Part shown: piece by piece, positions 9,061 to 18,047 of the stretch
Layout of the letters: every line of letters begins with the position of its first letter
How positions within the stretch are numbered: position 1 is the stretch's first letter
Source: Streptomyces sp. AA1529
GTDB taxonomy: Bacteria; Actinomycetota; Actinomycetes; Streptomycetales; Streptomycetaceae
NCBI RefSeq assembly: GCF_000280905.1
Contig: NZ_ALAP01000019.1
Span: forward strand, 79,884-143,883
Direction: 5' to 3'
Length of the DNA: 64,000 nucleotides
The notes under the pieces: generated by a model
Seen by the model: only the letters and a program-made list of their open reading frames with translations
Told to the model about the DNA's origin: nothing
Databases searched by the model: none
Program-made: the position numbers and the translations under genes

Positions 9061-9090
9061 AACGGCCCCGGTCCAGGGACCGGGGCCGTT
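9061..9090 (-). terminator. terminator after tRNA-Gly pair
   Basis: AACGGCCCCGGTCC and its exact complement separated by AG: a 14-bp inverted repeat, effectively 13 bp with a 4-base loop. It lies 14 bases past the 3' end of the minus-strand tRNA-Gly and shares its stem core with the terminator at 4531-4562. Confidence 0.8.
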
Positions 9091-9103
9091 CCTCTCCGAA
9101 GTG

Positions 9104-9176
9104 AGCGGACGACGAGGCTCGAACTCGCGACCTCAACCTTGGCAAGGTTGCGCTCTACCAACTGAGCTACGTCCGC
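9104..9176 (-). tRNA. tRNA-Gly (GCC), second copy
   Basis: The 73-nt cloverleaf is identical in sequence to the tRNA at 4575-4647, anticodon GCC. It lies 79 bases downstream of tRNA-Gly(TCC) on the same strand with no hairpin between, so the two are probably one transcript. Confidence 0.96.
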
Positions 9177-9255
9177 ATTGCCCCCACCCGGCTTTCACCG
9201 AGTGGTGCGACCAATACTCTACCTGATCGTTTCCGACCGAAGGTCCGTACTGGAG

Positions 9256-9327
9256 AGCGGGTGACAGGAATCGCACACTGCGCCTCCCTCTTGGAAAGAG
9301 GGCGCTCTACTACTGAGCTACACCCGC
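9256..9327 (-). tRNA. tRNA-Gly (TCC)
   Basis: The minus strand folds as a 72-nt cloverleaf with acceptor GCGGGTG/CACCCGC, anticodon stem CCCTC/GAGGG around TTTCCAA (anticodon TCC), and T-arm with GATTCC. CCA is not encoded. Confidence 0.94.
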
Positions 9328-9572
9328 ACGCTTGCTTGAGGTCTTCCCTCGGGGGGCTTCCCTCGCGGCGTGCCTTGACTCTAGCCGATCACCCGGGGTC
9401 CCTGGCAAGTCGAGCCCCGAACCGGCCCGTTCCGGCCCGTCACGCCCATGGCGGACACTCCGGACCGCCTCCCCGCTCCTCGGGTGATCGGTGGCGCGGG
9501 CAGGGGCGCCGCGGGGTGCCGCCGGGCGGGGGAGGGCCGGTGCGAGCGGAGCGGTCGGGGCGGGTCGACGGC

Positions 9573-9890
9573 TCAGCTCGCGGCGCGGAACGCCTCGTAG
9601 ACCTTCTTCGGGATGCGCCCGCGCGCGGGGACGTCGAACCCGTTGGACTCCGCCCAGGCCCGCACGGCGCGCGGGTCGGGGTCGATCGACGTCCGGCGGT
9701 AGGTCTTGCCGGACCGCGCCCGCTTGCGGCCGGCCTCCACGAAGGGGGCCAGCTCGGTGCGCAGCTGCTTCGCGTTCTCGGCGTTGAGATCGATCTCGTA
9801 CGTCTTGCCGTCGAGGCCGAAGGAGACCGTCTCCGCGGCTTCTCCGCCGTCGATGTCGTCGGAGAGCATGACCACTACGCGCTGTGCCAC
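9573..9890 (-). CDS. Lsr2-family nucleoid-associated protein (LsrL-like paralogue)
   Basis: A 105-residue DNA-binding protein. Residues 1-55 form the beta-rich dimerisation part (MAQRVVVMLSDDIDGGEAAE), a basic linker follows (GRKRARSGKT), and the C-terminal part carries the hook-like RGRIPKK (90-96) that enters the AT-rich minor groove. Lsr2 proteins bridge DNA and silence AT-rich or acquired genes. Streptomyces carry two paralogues; the one beside the purSQL genes is the less studied copy, and position supports that identity. The GTG start at 9890 has AGGAAGGA upstream. The upstream DNA (9891-10200) is unusually AT-rich, so self-binding is plausible. Confidence 0.92.
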   Translation of the reverse strand: MAQRVVVMLSDDIDGGEAAETVSFGLDGKTYEIDLNAENAKQLRTELAPFVEAGRKRARSGKTYRRTSIDPDPRAVRAWAESNGFDVPARGRIPKKVYEAFRAAS

Positions 9891-10238
9891 GGGATATCGG
9901 TCCTTCCTGCAGGATCACGAAAGGGGATCACCCGGCATTGCGGCTTCCTCGGCAAGCCCCCCGCCGATCGGCGGGTACGCAGGGCGAACCCGAGTAGGAG
10001 ACGGGTTCATATTGAACTGTGTGCGACGCTTCGGCACCGGAGTGCAAAGGGCGCACAAAGATTGCGGCCCACGGAATTAGTTCCGCTTCCGGCCGCAATC
10101 GGGACCCTACTTTTTTCCCGCCGTTTTTCCCAGTGCTTCGCGAAGTCCCGGTGCGGCAGCCCAGCATATCAACGCGCGTAGATTCTGGCGCCGGGTACGC
10201 TGGCCAGCGCAGCGCCCCGCTAAGCACTAGGAGTACCT
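9891..10238. other. 348-base divergent control region lsr2-like / purS
   Basis: No gene is seen here. The segment is more AT-rich than the rest of the window, with runs such as TTTTTT (10111-10116) and GTTTTTCC. It must hold promoters for the leftward Lsr2-like gene and rightward purSQL, and contains the nested inverted repeat described separately. Confidence 0.6.
10060..10116 (+). promoter_or_regulatory. nested hairpin followed by T-run upstream of purS
   Basis: GATTGCGGCC (10060-10069) pairs exactly with GGCCGCAATC (10091-10100). Inside the loop CGGAA (10072-10076) pairs with TTCCG (10081-10085) around TTAG. A T6 run begins 10 bases after the outer stem. Read on the + strand this resembles an attenuator or terminator about 120 bases before purS; as DNA it could be a regulator-binding palindrome. 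Confidence 0.45.
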
Positions 10239-10568
10239 GTGGCTCGCGTCGTCGTCGACGTCATGCTGAAGCCGGAGATCCTCGACCCCCAGGGACAGGC
10301 GGTGCAGCGCGCACTGCCCCGGCTGGGTTTCGAGGGCATCTCCGATGTCCGCCAGGGCAAGCGCTTCGAACTCGAAGTGGAGGGCCCCGTCGACGCGGCC
10401 GCCCTCGCCCGCATACACGAACTCGCCGAGACGTTTCTCGCCAACACCGTGATCGAGGACTTCACCGTCCGCGTCCAGGACGCGGACGGCAGCGAGCGCC
10501 CGGCCGGTGACGGGGACCCGCACGGCGGGAACCCCGGAAACGCGACCTCCGAAGGAGCAGTGGCGTGA
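10239..10568 (+). CDS. purS: phosphoribosylformylglycinamidine synthase subunit PurS
   Basis: The small structural subunit of the three-part FGAM synthase; its dimer bridges PurL and PurQ and helps pass ammonia. It is 109 residues, with the family start [19 protein letters not shown] and [12 protein letters not shown]. The last ~25 residues are a Gly/Asp-rich tail beyond the usual ~80-residue fold. The GTG at 10239 has CTAGGAG five bases upstream. Its stop overlaps the purQ start as GTGA, the first of two such overlaps in purSQL. Confidence 0.93.
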   Translation: MARVVVDVMLKPEILDPQGQAVQRALPRLGFEGISDVRQGKRFELEVEGPVDAAALARIHELAETFLANTVIEDFTVRVQDADGSERPAGDGDPHGGNPGNATSEGAVA

Positions 10569-11248
10569 CCACCCGTATCGGCGTCGTCACTTTCCCGGGC
10601 TCCCTCGACGACAGCGACGCGCGCCGCGCCGTGCGTATCGCCGGCGCGGAACCCGTCGCCCTCTGGCACCGCGACGGGGACCTGCGCCGGCAGCAGGTGG
10701 ACGCGGTCGTGCTGCCGGGCGGATTCTCCTACGGCGACTATCTGCGGTGCGGCGCAATTGCCCGCTTCTCCCCCATCATGGAGGCGGTTGTCGAACAGGC
10801 GAAGGCCGGAATGCCGGTACTCGGCATCTGCAACGGTTTCCAGGTCCTGTGCGAAACCCATCTCCTCCCGGGTGCGCTGACGCGCAATGATCATCTGCAC
10901 TTCGTCTGCCGGGACCAGCGGCTCCGCGTCGAGAACGCGGGGACCGTGTGGACCGCGGACTACGCCGACGGCCAGGAGATCGTCGTTCCGCTGAAGAACG
11001 GCGAGGGCGGTTACGTCGCCGACGAGCGCACCCTGGACGAGCTGGAGGGCGAGGGCCGGGTCGTCGTCCGCTACCTCGGCGGCAACCCCAACGGTTCGCG
11101 CCGGGACATCGCCGGAATCACCAACGGGGCCGGGAACGTGGTCGGCCTCATGCCGCATCCGGAGCACGCCGTCGAGGCCCTCACCGGGCCGACGACCGAC
11201 GGGCTCGGATTCTTCACCTCGGCCCTGAAGAAGCTGGTCGCCTCATGA
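10565..11248 (+). CDS. purQ: phosphoribosylformylglycinamidine synthase glutaminase subunit
   Basis: A 227-residue class I glutamine amidotransferase that releases ammonia from glutamine for PurL. The nucleophile is Cys89 in [10 protein letters not shown], with the His/Glu pair in [11 protein letters not shown] (His198, Glu200). The GTG start overlaps the purS stop by four bases, and its own TGA overlaps the ATG of purL, so the three subunits are translationally coupled, fitting their 1:1 function in one complex. Confidence 0.96.
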   Translation: MTTRIGVVTFPGSLDDSDARRAVRIAGAEPVALWHRDGDLRRQQVDAVVLPGGFSYGDYLRCGAIARFSPIMEAVVEQAKAGMPVLGICNGFQVLCETHLLPGALTRNDHLHFVCRDQRLRVENAGTVWTADYADGQEIVVPLKNGEGGYVADERTLDELEGEGRVVVRYLGGNPNGSRRDIAGITNGAGNVVGLMPHPEHAVEALTGPTTDGLGFFTSALKKLVAS

Positions 11249-13515
11249 GCTCCCACCCCCTCGACACCGTCAAGCACGCCGAACACACCCCCGACACCGC
11301 GCTCCCGTGGGCGGAACTCGGCCTCAAGCAGGACGAGTACGACCGCGTCCGGGAGATCCTCGGCCGCCGTCCCACCGGTGCCGAGCTGGCCATGTACTCC
11401 GTGATGTGGTCCGAGCACTGCTCCTACAAGAGCAGCAAGGTGCATCTGCGGCAGTTCGGCGAGAAGGCCCCGACCGAGGGCCCGGGCGCCGAGGCGATGC
11501 TCGTCGGCATCGGCGAGCAGGCCGGTGTGGTGGACGTCGGCCAGGGCTACGCGGTCACCTTCAAGGTCGAGTCGCACAACCACCCCTCGTACGTCGAGCC
11601 GTACCAGGGCGCGGCCACCGGCATCGGCGGCATCGTCCGCGACATCATCGCCATGGGCGCCCGCCCGGTCGCGGTGATGGACCCGCTGCGGTTCGGTGCC
11701 GCCGAGCACCCCGACACCAAGCGGGTGCTGCCGGGGGTCGTCGCCGGGATCGGCGGCTACGGCAACTGCCTCGGCCTGCCCAACATCGGCGGCGAGGTCG
11801 TCTTCGACCCCTGCTACCAGGGGAACCCGCTGGTCAACGCCTTGTGCGTGGGGGTGATGAAGCACGAGGACATCCACCTGGCCAAGGCCGCCGGCACCGG
11901 CAACAAAGTCGTCCTCTACGGCGCGCGGACCGGCGGCGACGGCATCGGCGGCGCCTCCATCCTCGCCTCCGAGACCTTCGACGCGGAGAAGCCCAGCAAG
12001 CGCCCCGCCGTGCAGGTCGGCGACCCCTTCCAGGAGAAGCTGCTCATCGAGTGCACCCTGGAGGCGTTCCACGCCGACCTGGTCGTCGGCATCCAGGACC
12101 TGGGCGCGGCGGGGCTCTCCTGCGCCACCAGCGAGCTGGCCTCCAACGGCTCCGGCGGTATGCAGGTGGAGCTCGACACCGTGCCGCTGCGCGACTCCTC
12201 GCTCTCCCCCGAGGAGATCCTGATGTCGGAGTCCCAGGAGAGGATGTGCGCGGTCGTCGAGCCCGAGAAGGTCGACCGCTTCCTGGAGATCTGCGAGAAG
12301 TGGGAGGTCACCGCGACCGTCGTGGGCGAGGTGACCGACGGCGACCGGCTGGAGATCTTCTGGCACGGCGAGAAGATCGTCGATGTCGACCCGCGCACGG
12401 TCGCGCACGAGGGCCCCGTCTACGAGCGCCCCTACGCACGCCCCGAGTGGCAGGACACGCTGCAGGCCGACGACCCGGCCGGGCTGCCCCGGCCGGCGGA
12501 CGGCGCGGAGCTGCGGGCCGCCGCGCTCGCCCTGGTCGGCTCCCCGAACCAGGCCGCGAAGTCCTGGATCACCGACCAGTACGACCGCTACGTCCTCGGC
12601 GACACCGTGCTGGCGCAGCCCGAGGACAGCGGCATGATCCGGATCGACGCGGAGACGGGTCTGGGCGTCGCCGTCGCCACCGACGGCAACGGCCGGTACG
12701 CCAAGCTCGACCCCTACGAGGGCGCGCGGCTGGCGCTCGCCGAGTCGTACCGCAACGTCGCCGCCACCGGCGCCCGCCCGCTGGCGGTCACCGACTGCCT
12801 CAACTTCGGCTCCCCCGAGGACCCGGCCGCGATGTGGCAGTTCGCCGAGGCCTGCCGCGGGCTCGCCGACGCCTGCCGGGAGCTGGGCACCCCGGTCACC
12901 GGCGGCAACGTCTCGCTGTACAACCAGACCGGCGAGGCCGCCATCCACCCGACGCCGGTGGTCGGCGTGCTGGGCGTCATCGACGACGTCGCCCGGCGCA
13001 CCCCGATGGCGTTCCGCGACGAGGGTCACCTGGTCTACCTGCTCGGCGACACGCACGAGGAGTTCGGCGGTTCGGCCTGGTCCCAGGTCGCGCACGGCCA
13101 TCTGGGCGGCCGCCCGCCGCGGGCGGACCTGGAGCGGGAGCGGCTGCTGGCGGAGATCCTGATCTCCGCGTCCCGCGACGGCATGGTTGACGCGGCGCAC
13201 GACGTCTCGGACGGCGGCGTCGTCCAGGCCCTGGCCGAGTCCTGCCTCAAGGGCGGCAAGGGTGCGCGGATCGTCGTCCCGGACGGGCTCGACCCCTTCG
13301 TCTTCCTCTTCTCGGAGTCGCAGGGCCGGGCGCTGGTGGCCGTGCCGCGCAGCGAGGAGGTCCGGTTCACCGACATGTGCGCGGCGCGCGGGCTGCCCGC
13401 CGCCCGCATCGGCGTGGTGGACGGGGAGGCGCTGGAGGTCCAGGGCCAGTTCTCGCTGCCGCTGGCGGAACTGCGGCGGCACCACGAGGCCACGATCCCG
13501 GAGCTGTTCGGCTGA
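11245..13515 (+). CDS. purL: phosphoribosylformylglycinamidine synthase catalytic subunit
   Basis: The ATP-dependent amidation subunit that makes FGAM from FGAR. At 756 residues it is the small PurL type that needs PurS and PurQ. The signature SHNHPS is at 110-115 and [12 protein letters not shown] follows. The later repeats ([30 protein letters not shown]) show the duplicated AIRS-like architecture. I start it at ATG 11245, inside the purQ stop (ATGA), not at the longer upstream frame. Confidence 0.96.
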   Translation: MSSHPLDTVKHAEHTPDTALPWAELGLKQDEYDRVREILGRRPTGAELAMYSVMWSEHCSYKSSKVHLRQFGEKAPTEGPGAEAMLVGIGEQAGVVDVGQGYAVTFKVESHNHPSYVEPYQGAATGIGGIVRDIIAMGARPVAVMDPLRFGAAEHPDTKRVLPGVVAGIGGYGNCLGLPNIGGEVVFDPCYQGNPLVNALCVGVMKHEDIHLAKAAGTGNKVVLYGARTGGDGIGGASILASETFDAEKPSKRPAVQVGDPFQEKLLIECTLEAFHADLVVGIQDLGAAGLSCATSELASNGSGGMQVELDTVPLRDSSLSPEEILMSESQERMCAVVEPEKVDRFLEICEKWEVTATVVGEVTDGDRLEIFWHGEKIVDVDPRTVAHEGPVYERPYARPEWQDTLQADDPAGLPRPADGAELRAAALALVGSPNQAAKSWITDQYDRYVLGDTVLAQPEDSGMIRIDAETGLGVAVATDGNGRYAKLDPYEGARLALAESYRNVAATGARPLAVTDCLNFGSPEDPAAMWQFAEACRGLADACRELGTPVTGGNVSLYNQTGEAAIHPTPVVGVLGVIDDVARRTPMAFRDEGHLVYLLGDTHEEFGGSAWSQVAHGHLGGRPPRADLERERLLAEILISASRDGMVDAAHDVSDGGVVQALAESCLKGGKGARIVVPDGLDPFVFLFSESQGRALVAVPRSEEVRFTDMCAARGLPAARIGVVDGEALEVQGQFSLPLAELRRHHEATIPELFG

Positions 13516-13517
13516 CC

Positions 13518-13559
13518 GGTCCCGCACCCGGACCGACGGGTCCCGCACCCGGACCGACG
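13518..13559. repeat. 21-bp direct tandem repeat after purL
   Basis: Two exact copies of a 21-base unit beginning GGTCCCGCACCCGGACCGAC, followed by a partial third copy (GGTCCGGGACCC). It lies between the purL stop and its terminator. Confidence 0.8.
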
Positions 13560-13597
13560 GGTCCGGGACCCGCTGCGGCCGGTCCCGGACCCGACCC

Positions 13598-13632
13598 GCG
13601 CCCTCCCGCCCGTCCGCAGGGCGGGAGGGCGC
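13598..13632 (+). terminator. purSQL terminator
   Basis: A perfect 14-bp stem (GCGCCCTCCCGCCC and complement) with a 7-base loop, 83 bases after purL. There is no T-run, as usual for GC-rich genomes. Confidence 0.75.
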
Positions 13633-13649
13633 GGCAGCGCGCGGCCCGC

Positions 13650-13655
13650 TAATCT
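13650..13655 (+). promoter_or_regulatory. -10-like TAATCT for a leaderless mRNA
   Basis: TAATCT ends 7 bases before the ATG at 13663, and no ribosome site is visible. The spacing fits transcription starting at the start codon itself. Confidence 0.45.
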
Positions 13656-13662
13656 CACGCGT

Positions 13663-14490
13663 ATGCCGCCCGCCCGACGCACCACCCCGAACGGAAGAGA
13701 CCGGCGCACCTACGACCCGACCCGCGTCCGCACGGCGCTCATCCACCAGGTCGAGTCCGTGGCCGACGCCGCGCACCGCCTCGCACCGGACCAGCACGCC
13801 CTCCCCTCCGGGCTGCCCGGCTGGGATGTGCACCACCTGCTCGTCCACATCGCCCGGCAGATCGACTCGGTGCCCCGCCTGCTGGGCAGGCCGGGGACGG
13901 AGGTCTCCGGCCAGGCCCCGCAGGTCACCCTGTCCCGGTGGGCTCTCGCGGCGGCGACCCGCGCCGAGGTGCTGGACGAGGAGACCCGGGCGGAGGCGGC
14001 GGCCTCGCCCGACGGCCCGCAGCGCATCGACCGGGCCGTCGCCGATCTGGAGCCGGTCCTGGAGTCCTGCGTGCGCGAGGACCTGCTGGTCCCGCACGCC
14101 TTCGGCACGATGCGGATGCTCGACTACACCGTGACCCGGCTGGTGGAGCTGGTGGTGCACAGCGACGACCTGGCCCGGGCCACCGGGCTGCGGATCGCGC
14201 TGGACCGGCAGGCGACGGCGGCCGCGGTCCGGCTGCTCGCGGACGCGCTGGCGGCCAAGGCGCCGGGCGCCTCGGTGGAGGTGCGGATCCCGCCGTTCGC
14301 CGTCGTCCAGGCCGTCGAGGGCCCCCGGCACACCCGTGGCACCCCGCCGAACGTCGTCGAGACGGATCCGCTGACCTGGCTCCGGCTGGCCACCGGCCGG
14401 GTCGCCTGGGCCGAGGCGCTGGCCGGCCCGCAGCTGACCGCGAGCGGTGCGCGCGCCGATCTGGCGCCGGTGCTGCCGGTACTGGGCTGA
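13663..14490 (+). CDS. mycothiol-dependent maleylpyruvate isomerase/DinB-fold protein with SCP-like tail
   Basis: A 275-residue protein. The N-terminal four-helix MDMPI fold carries GWDVHHLLVHIA (His57/58/62) and ELVVHSDDLARA, the positions of the His/Glu/His metal site in mycothiol-dependent maleylpyruvate isomerase. The C-terminal part (DPLTWLRLATGRVAWAEAL) is the sterol-carrier-like domain common in actinomycete members. The true reaction is unknown; most relatives are thought to be mycothiol S-transferases or metal-binding proteins. Its place between purL and purF is conserved in Streptomyces as I recall, though no purine role is evident. It appears leaderless. Confidence 0.78.
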   Translation: MPPARRTTPNGRDRRTYDPTRVRTALIHQVESVADAAHRLAPDQHALPSGLPGWDVHHLLVHIARQIDSVPRLLGRPGTEVSGQAPQVTLSRWALAAATRAEVLDEETRAEAAASPDGPQRIDRAVADLEPVLESCVREDLLVPHAFGTMRMLDYTVTRLVELVVHSDDLARATGLRIALDRQATAAAVRLLADALAAKAPGASVEVRIPPFAVVQAVEGPRHTRGTPPNVVETDPLTWLRLATGRVAWAEALAGPQLTASGARADLAPVLPVLG

Positions 14491-14531
14491 AGGTCACAGG
14501 TCCCGGGTTCGGCGCAGCGGGCGGCTGGCCG

Positions 14532-14537
14532 TAGACT
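14532..14537 (+). promoter_or_regulatory. -10-like TAGACT for leaderless purF
   Basis: TAGACT ends 6 bases before the GTG of purF, and there is no purine-rich ribosome site. TTCGGC 18 bases upstream is a poor -35. Confidence 0.45.
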
Positions 14538-14543
14538 CGAAGC

Positions 14544-16094
14544 GTGCCACGTGGTGACGGAAAGCTCAGCCACGACCTCCTCCCCGGTGAGAAGGGCCCT
14601 CAGGACGCATGCGGCGTCTTCGGGGTCTGGGCGCCGGGGGAAGAGGTCGCGAAGCTCACGTATTTCGGCCTGTACGCCCTGCAACACCGCGGTCAGGAGT
14701 CCGCGGGCATCGCAGTGAGCAACGGTTCCCAGATCCTGGTGTTCAAGGACATGGGCCTGGTCTCACAGGTCTTCGACGAAACCTCCCTCGGATCCCTGCG
14801 CGGCCACATCGCCGTGGGTCACGCGCGCTACTCGACAACCGGCGCCTCGGTCTGGGAAAACGCCCAGCCCACGTTCCGGGCCACCGCCCACGGCTCGATA
14901 GCTCTGGGCCACAACGGCAATCTGGTCAACACGGCGCGGCTGGCGGAGCTGGTCGCCGAGCAGGCCGATCTGCCGGGCGGCCGGGCCACCCAGGTGGCGG
15001 CCACCAACGACACCGACCTGGTCACCGCGCTGCTCGCGGGCCAGACCGACGAGGACGGCAAGCCGCTCACCGTCGAGGAGGCGGCGCCGCAGGTGCTGCC
15101 GCAGGTCAGAGGCGCGTTCTCGATGGTCTTCATGGACGAGGACACGCTCTACGCGGCCCGGGACCCGCAGGGCATCCGGCCGCTGGTGCTCGGCCGCCTG
15201 GAGCGCGGCTGGGTGGTGGCCAGCGAGACCTCGGCGCTGGACATCGTCGGCGCCAGCTTCATCCGGGAGATCGAGCCGGGCGAACTGGTCGCCATCGACG
15301 AGGACGGACTGCGCACCCAGCGGTTCGCCGAAGCAAAGCCAAAGGGCTGTGTCTTCGAGTACGTCTACCTGGCCCGCCCGGACACCGACATCGCGGGCCG
15401 GAACGTGTACCTCTCCCGGGTGGAGATGGGCCGCAAGCTCGCCGGCGAGGCCCCGGCCGACGCCGACCTGGTGATAGCAACCCCGGAGTCCGGCACCCCC
15501 GCCGCGATCGGCTACGCGGAGGCCAGCGGCATCCCCTACGGCTCCGGCCTGGTCAAGAACAGCTACGTGGGCCGTACCTTCATCCAGCCCTCGCAGACCA
15601 TTCGCCAGCTCGGTATCCGCCTCAAGCTCAACCCGCTCCGGGAGGTCATCCGGGGCAAGCGGCTGGTCGTCGTGGACGACTCGATCGTCCGCGGCAACAC
15701 GCAGCGCGCCCTGGTGCGGATGCTGCGCGAGGCCGGGGCGACCGAGGTGCACGTGCGGATCTCCTCGCCGCCGATCAAGTGGCCGTGCTTCTTCGGCATC
15801 GACTTCGCCACCCGCGCCGAACTGATCGCCAACGGGCTGTCGACCGACGAGATCGGCAAGTCGCTGGGGGCCGACTCGCTCTCCTACATCTCCACCGACG
15901 GGATGATCGAGGCCACGACGATCCCCAAGGACCAGCTGTGCCGGGCCTGCTTCGACGGGGAGTACCCGATGGAGCTGCCCGACCCCGGACTGCTGGGCAA
16001 GCACCTGCTCGAAGCCGAGGCGGGCTCCGACGTCGACGGCGTCGACACCCTCGCCTCGGGTGTGGGTGCCGCGGACGCGCTGAAGCGCCCCTAG
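14544..16094 (+). CDS. purF: amidophosphoribosyltransferase
   Basis: The first committed enzyme of purine synthesis; it makes phosphoribosylamine from PRPP and glutamine. It is 516 residues. A short propeptide precedes the nucleophile Cys23 in DACGVFG, exposed after cleavage in Bacillus-type enzymes. YALQHRGQESAGIA follows, and the PRPP loop is VVVDDSIVRGNT. Cysteines in KGCVFEY, WPCFFGIDF and LCRACFDGEYP match the four ligands of the structural 4Fe-4S cluster, so this is the oxygen-sensitive type. The GTG at 14544 appears leaderless. purM follows after a 176-base GC-rich gap. Confidence 0.96.
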   Translation: MPRGDGKLSHDLLPGEKGPQDACGVFGVWAPGEEVAKLTYFGLYALQHRGQESAGIAVSNGSQILVFKDMGLVSQVFDETSLGSLRGHIAVGHARYSTTGASVWENAQPTFRATAHGSIALGHNGNLVNTARLAELVAEQADLPGGRATQVAATNDTDLVTALLAGQTDEDGKPLTVEEAAPQVLPQVRGAFSMVFMDEDTLYAARDPQGIRPLVLGRLERGWVVASETSALDIVGASFIREIEPGELVAIDEDGLRTQRFAEAKPKGCVFEYVYLARPDTDIAGRNVYLSRVEMGRKLAGEAPADADLVIATPESGTPAAIGYAEASGIPYGSGLVKNSYVGRTFIQPSQTIRQLGIRLKLNPLREVIRGKRLVVVDDSIVRGNTQRALVRMLREAGATEVHVRISSPPIKWPCFFGIDFATRAELIANGLSTDEIGKSLGADSLSYISTDGMIEATTIPKDQLCRACFDGEYPMELPDPGLLGKHLLEAEAGSDVDGVDTLASGVGAADALKRP

Positions 16095-16270
16095 CCCTGC
16101 GCGCCGTCCCCGCCCGCACCGTGCCCGCCTCGCCCGGCCGCGTCCCGCCGTCCGCTGCCCGCAGCGCCGCGGGGTGCGGGCGCGGCGGGGCACCGCGCCC
16201 GCGGCGCGGCGGTCCGCCGACGGCGCCGGTCCCGCTCCCCCTTCCGCACCCACACACGAGAGACGTACCG

Positions 16271-17338
16271 ATGACACACAGCGAAGGCGTCAGCTATGCC
16301 GCCGCCGGCGTCGACATCGAGGCCGGCGACCGTGCCGTGACGCTCATGAAGGAGTGGGTCGCCAAGACCCGGCGCCCCGAGTCGATCGGTGCGCTCGGCG
16401 GCTTCGCGGGCCTCTTCGACGCCTCCCGGCTCAAGGGCTACACGCGCCCGCTGCTCGCCTCGGCCACCGACGGGGTCGGCACCAAGGTCGCCATCGCGCA
16501 GCGCATGGACGTGCACGACACGATCGGCCACGACCTGGTGGCGATGGTCGTGGACGACCTGGTCGTCTGCGGTGCCGAGCCGCTGTTCATGACGGACTAC
16601 ATCTGCGTGGGCAAGGTCGTTCCCGAGCGGGTGGCGCACCTCGTCAAGGGGATCGCCGAGGGCTGCGTGCTGGCGGGCTGCTCGCTGGTGGGCGGCGAGA
16701 CGGCGGAGCACCCGGGGCTGCTGGGACCGGACGAGTACGACGTGGCGGGTGCGGGCACCGGCGTGGTGGAGGCCGACGCGCTGCTGGGGCCCGATCGCAT
16801 CCGTACGGGGGACGTGGTGGTCGCCATGGCCTCCTCCGGGCTTCACTCGAACGGGTACTCGCTGGTGCGGCACGTGGTCTTCGACCGCGCCGGATGGGAG
16901 CTGGACCGACAGGTGCCGGAGTTCGGCCGGACCCTGGGCGAGGAGCTGCTGGAGCCGACGAAGATCTATTCGCTGGACTGCCTGGAGCTGACCCGGACCA
17001 CCGAGGTGCACGCGTTCTCGCACATCACCGGGGGCGGACTGGCCAGCAACCTGGCGCGGGTCGTGCCCGAGGGGCTGCACGCCTCCGTGGACCGCTCGAC
17101 CTGGACCCCCGGCGCGGTGTTCGACGTGGTCGCCGGAGCCGGCGGGGTGGCGCGGGCGGAACTGGAGAAGACCCTGAACATGGGCGTCGGCATGGTCGCC
17201 GTCGTGCCCGGCGCTTCGGTGGACAGCACCCTGGCGACGCTGGCCGACCGGGGCGTGGACGCCTGGGTGGCGGGAGAGATCACCGAACGCGGGGACCGCA
17301 CGGAAGCGGTCACCCTCACGGGTGACTATGCGCGCTGA
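16271..17338 (+). CDS. purM: phosphoribosylformylglycinamidine cyclo-ligase (AIR synthase)
   Basis: It closes the imidazole ring of FGAM to AIR with ATP, the step after PurSQL. It is 355 residues. Family motifs are SATDGVGTKV, DLVAMVVDDLVVCGAEPLFMTDYI, GCSLVGGETAEHPG and FSHITGGGLASNL. The ATG at 16271 has a weak GAGAGACG upstream; the longer frame upstream is antisense-like to purF and is rejected. It is convergent with the DUF3073 gene. Confidence 0.96.
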   Translation: MTHSEGVSYAAAGVDIEAGDRAVTLMKEWVAKTRRPESIGALGGFAGLFDASRLKGYTRPLLASATDGVGTKVAIAQRMDVHDTIGHDLVAMVVDDLVVCGAEPLFMTDYICVGKVVPERVAHLVKGIAEGCVLAGCSLVGGETAEHPGLLGPDEYDVAGAGTGVVEADALLGPDRIRTGDVVVAMASSGLHSNGYSLVRHVVFDRAGWELDRQVPEFGRTLGEELLEPTKIYSLDCLELTRTTEVHAFSHITGGGLASNLARVVPEGLHASVDRSTWTPGAVFDVVAGAGGVARAELEKTLNMGVGMVAVVPGASVDSTLATLADRGVDAWVAGEITERGDRTEAVTLTGDYAR

Positions 17339-17491
17339 GCGCTCTCCGGCAGGCACGGTGTGGCCTCCGGCGTCGGCCGCGGCAGCCTCGCCGGGGCCCC
17401 GCGGGGGGTACGGCGGTGCCGTGTCACCGGGCGGCAGCGCACGCCAGAACCCGGCCCGGCGGTTGCCGGACCGGGTCAGTACGGGCGAACG

Positions 17492-17752
17492 TCAGGCGCC
17501 GCGGCGCTTCGACCGGGGGTCCGACGACCCGGGCGCACCCGCGTCGTCGGCCTCCTCTTCGTCGTACAGATCCACGTACTGTGCGTACGGGTCGTCCTGC
17601 TCATCGTCCTCGAAGCGTTCGCCGTTCGGCGACTCGTTCGATGTCGATGCGCCCAGCTCCTCGGCCAGGCGCGATAGGTCTGTCCCGCCAGTGTTGTACT
17701 TCAGCTGGCGGGCGACCTTCGTCTGCTTGGCCTTGGCCCGGCCGCGCCCCAT
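17492..17752 (-). CDS. DUF3073 family small acidic protein
   Basis: An 86-residue protein with a strongly basic start (MGRGRAKAKQTKVARQLKY) and an acidic tail (FEDDEQDDPYAQYVDLYDEEEADD). The layout matches the DUF3073 family found next to purM in actinomycetes. The basic head may bind RNA or DNA, but no function is known to me. The ATG at 17752 directly follows a GC-rich stretch; the 295-base gap up to the valine dehydrogenase stop should hold its promoter. Confidence 0.85.
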   Translation of the reverse strand: MGRGRAKAKQTKVARQLKYNTGGTDLSRLAEELGASTSNESPNGERFEDDEQDDPYAQYVDLYDEEEADDAGAPGSSDPRSKRRGA

Positions 17753-18047
17753 GGCTCGACCCCCTCAACGACGGGGCTCGACGGCCCCAGAGTCTTGACA
17801 CGCGTTCATGTTTCATAGCGGCCTCTCGAGCGAGAGACCGGTACTCAGGGCTTCAACGGTACCTGCTTCCGCCGCCGTACGGTACGTCGCCCGCATGACG
17901 CGGCCGCCGTCCGACGCGCCCGTCGACCCTTCTCGTGCTGGTCAGTGGCGATTTTACCTTCCTGTAGCGGAGGGACCCGCCGCGGGGTGGTGAGACCACT
18001 GTCACGGTGGCTCCCGCCGCTGTCCACCGGCCCTCTTCCCGGGTGCG

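Noticed and set aside
11071..14331. 1086-codon open frame opposite purL
   Set aside because: Antisense to purL and its neighbour, no motifs.
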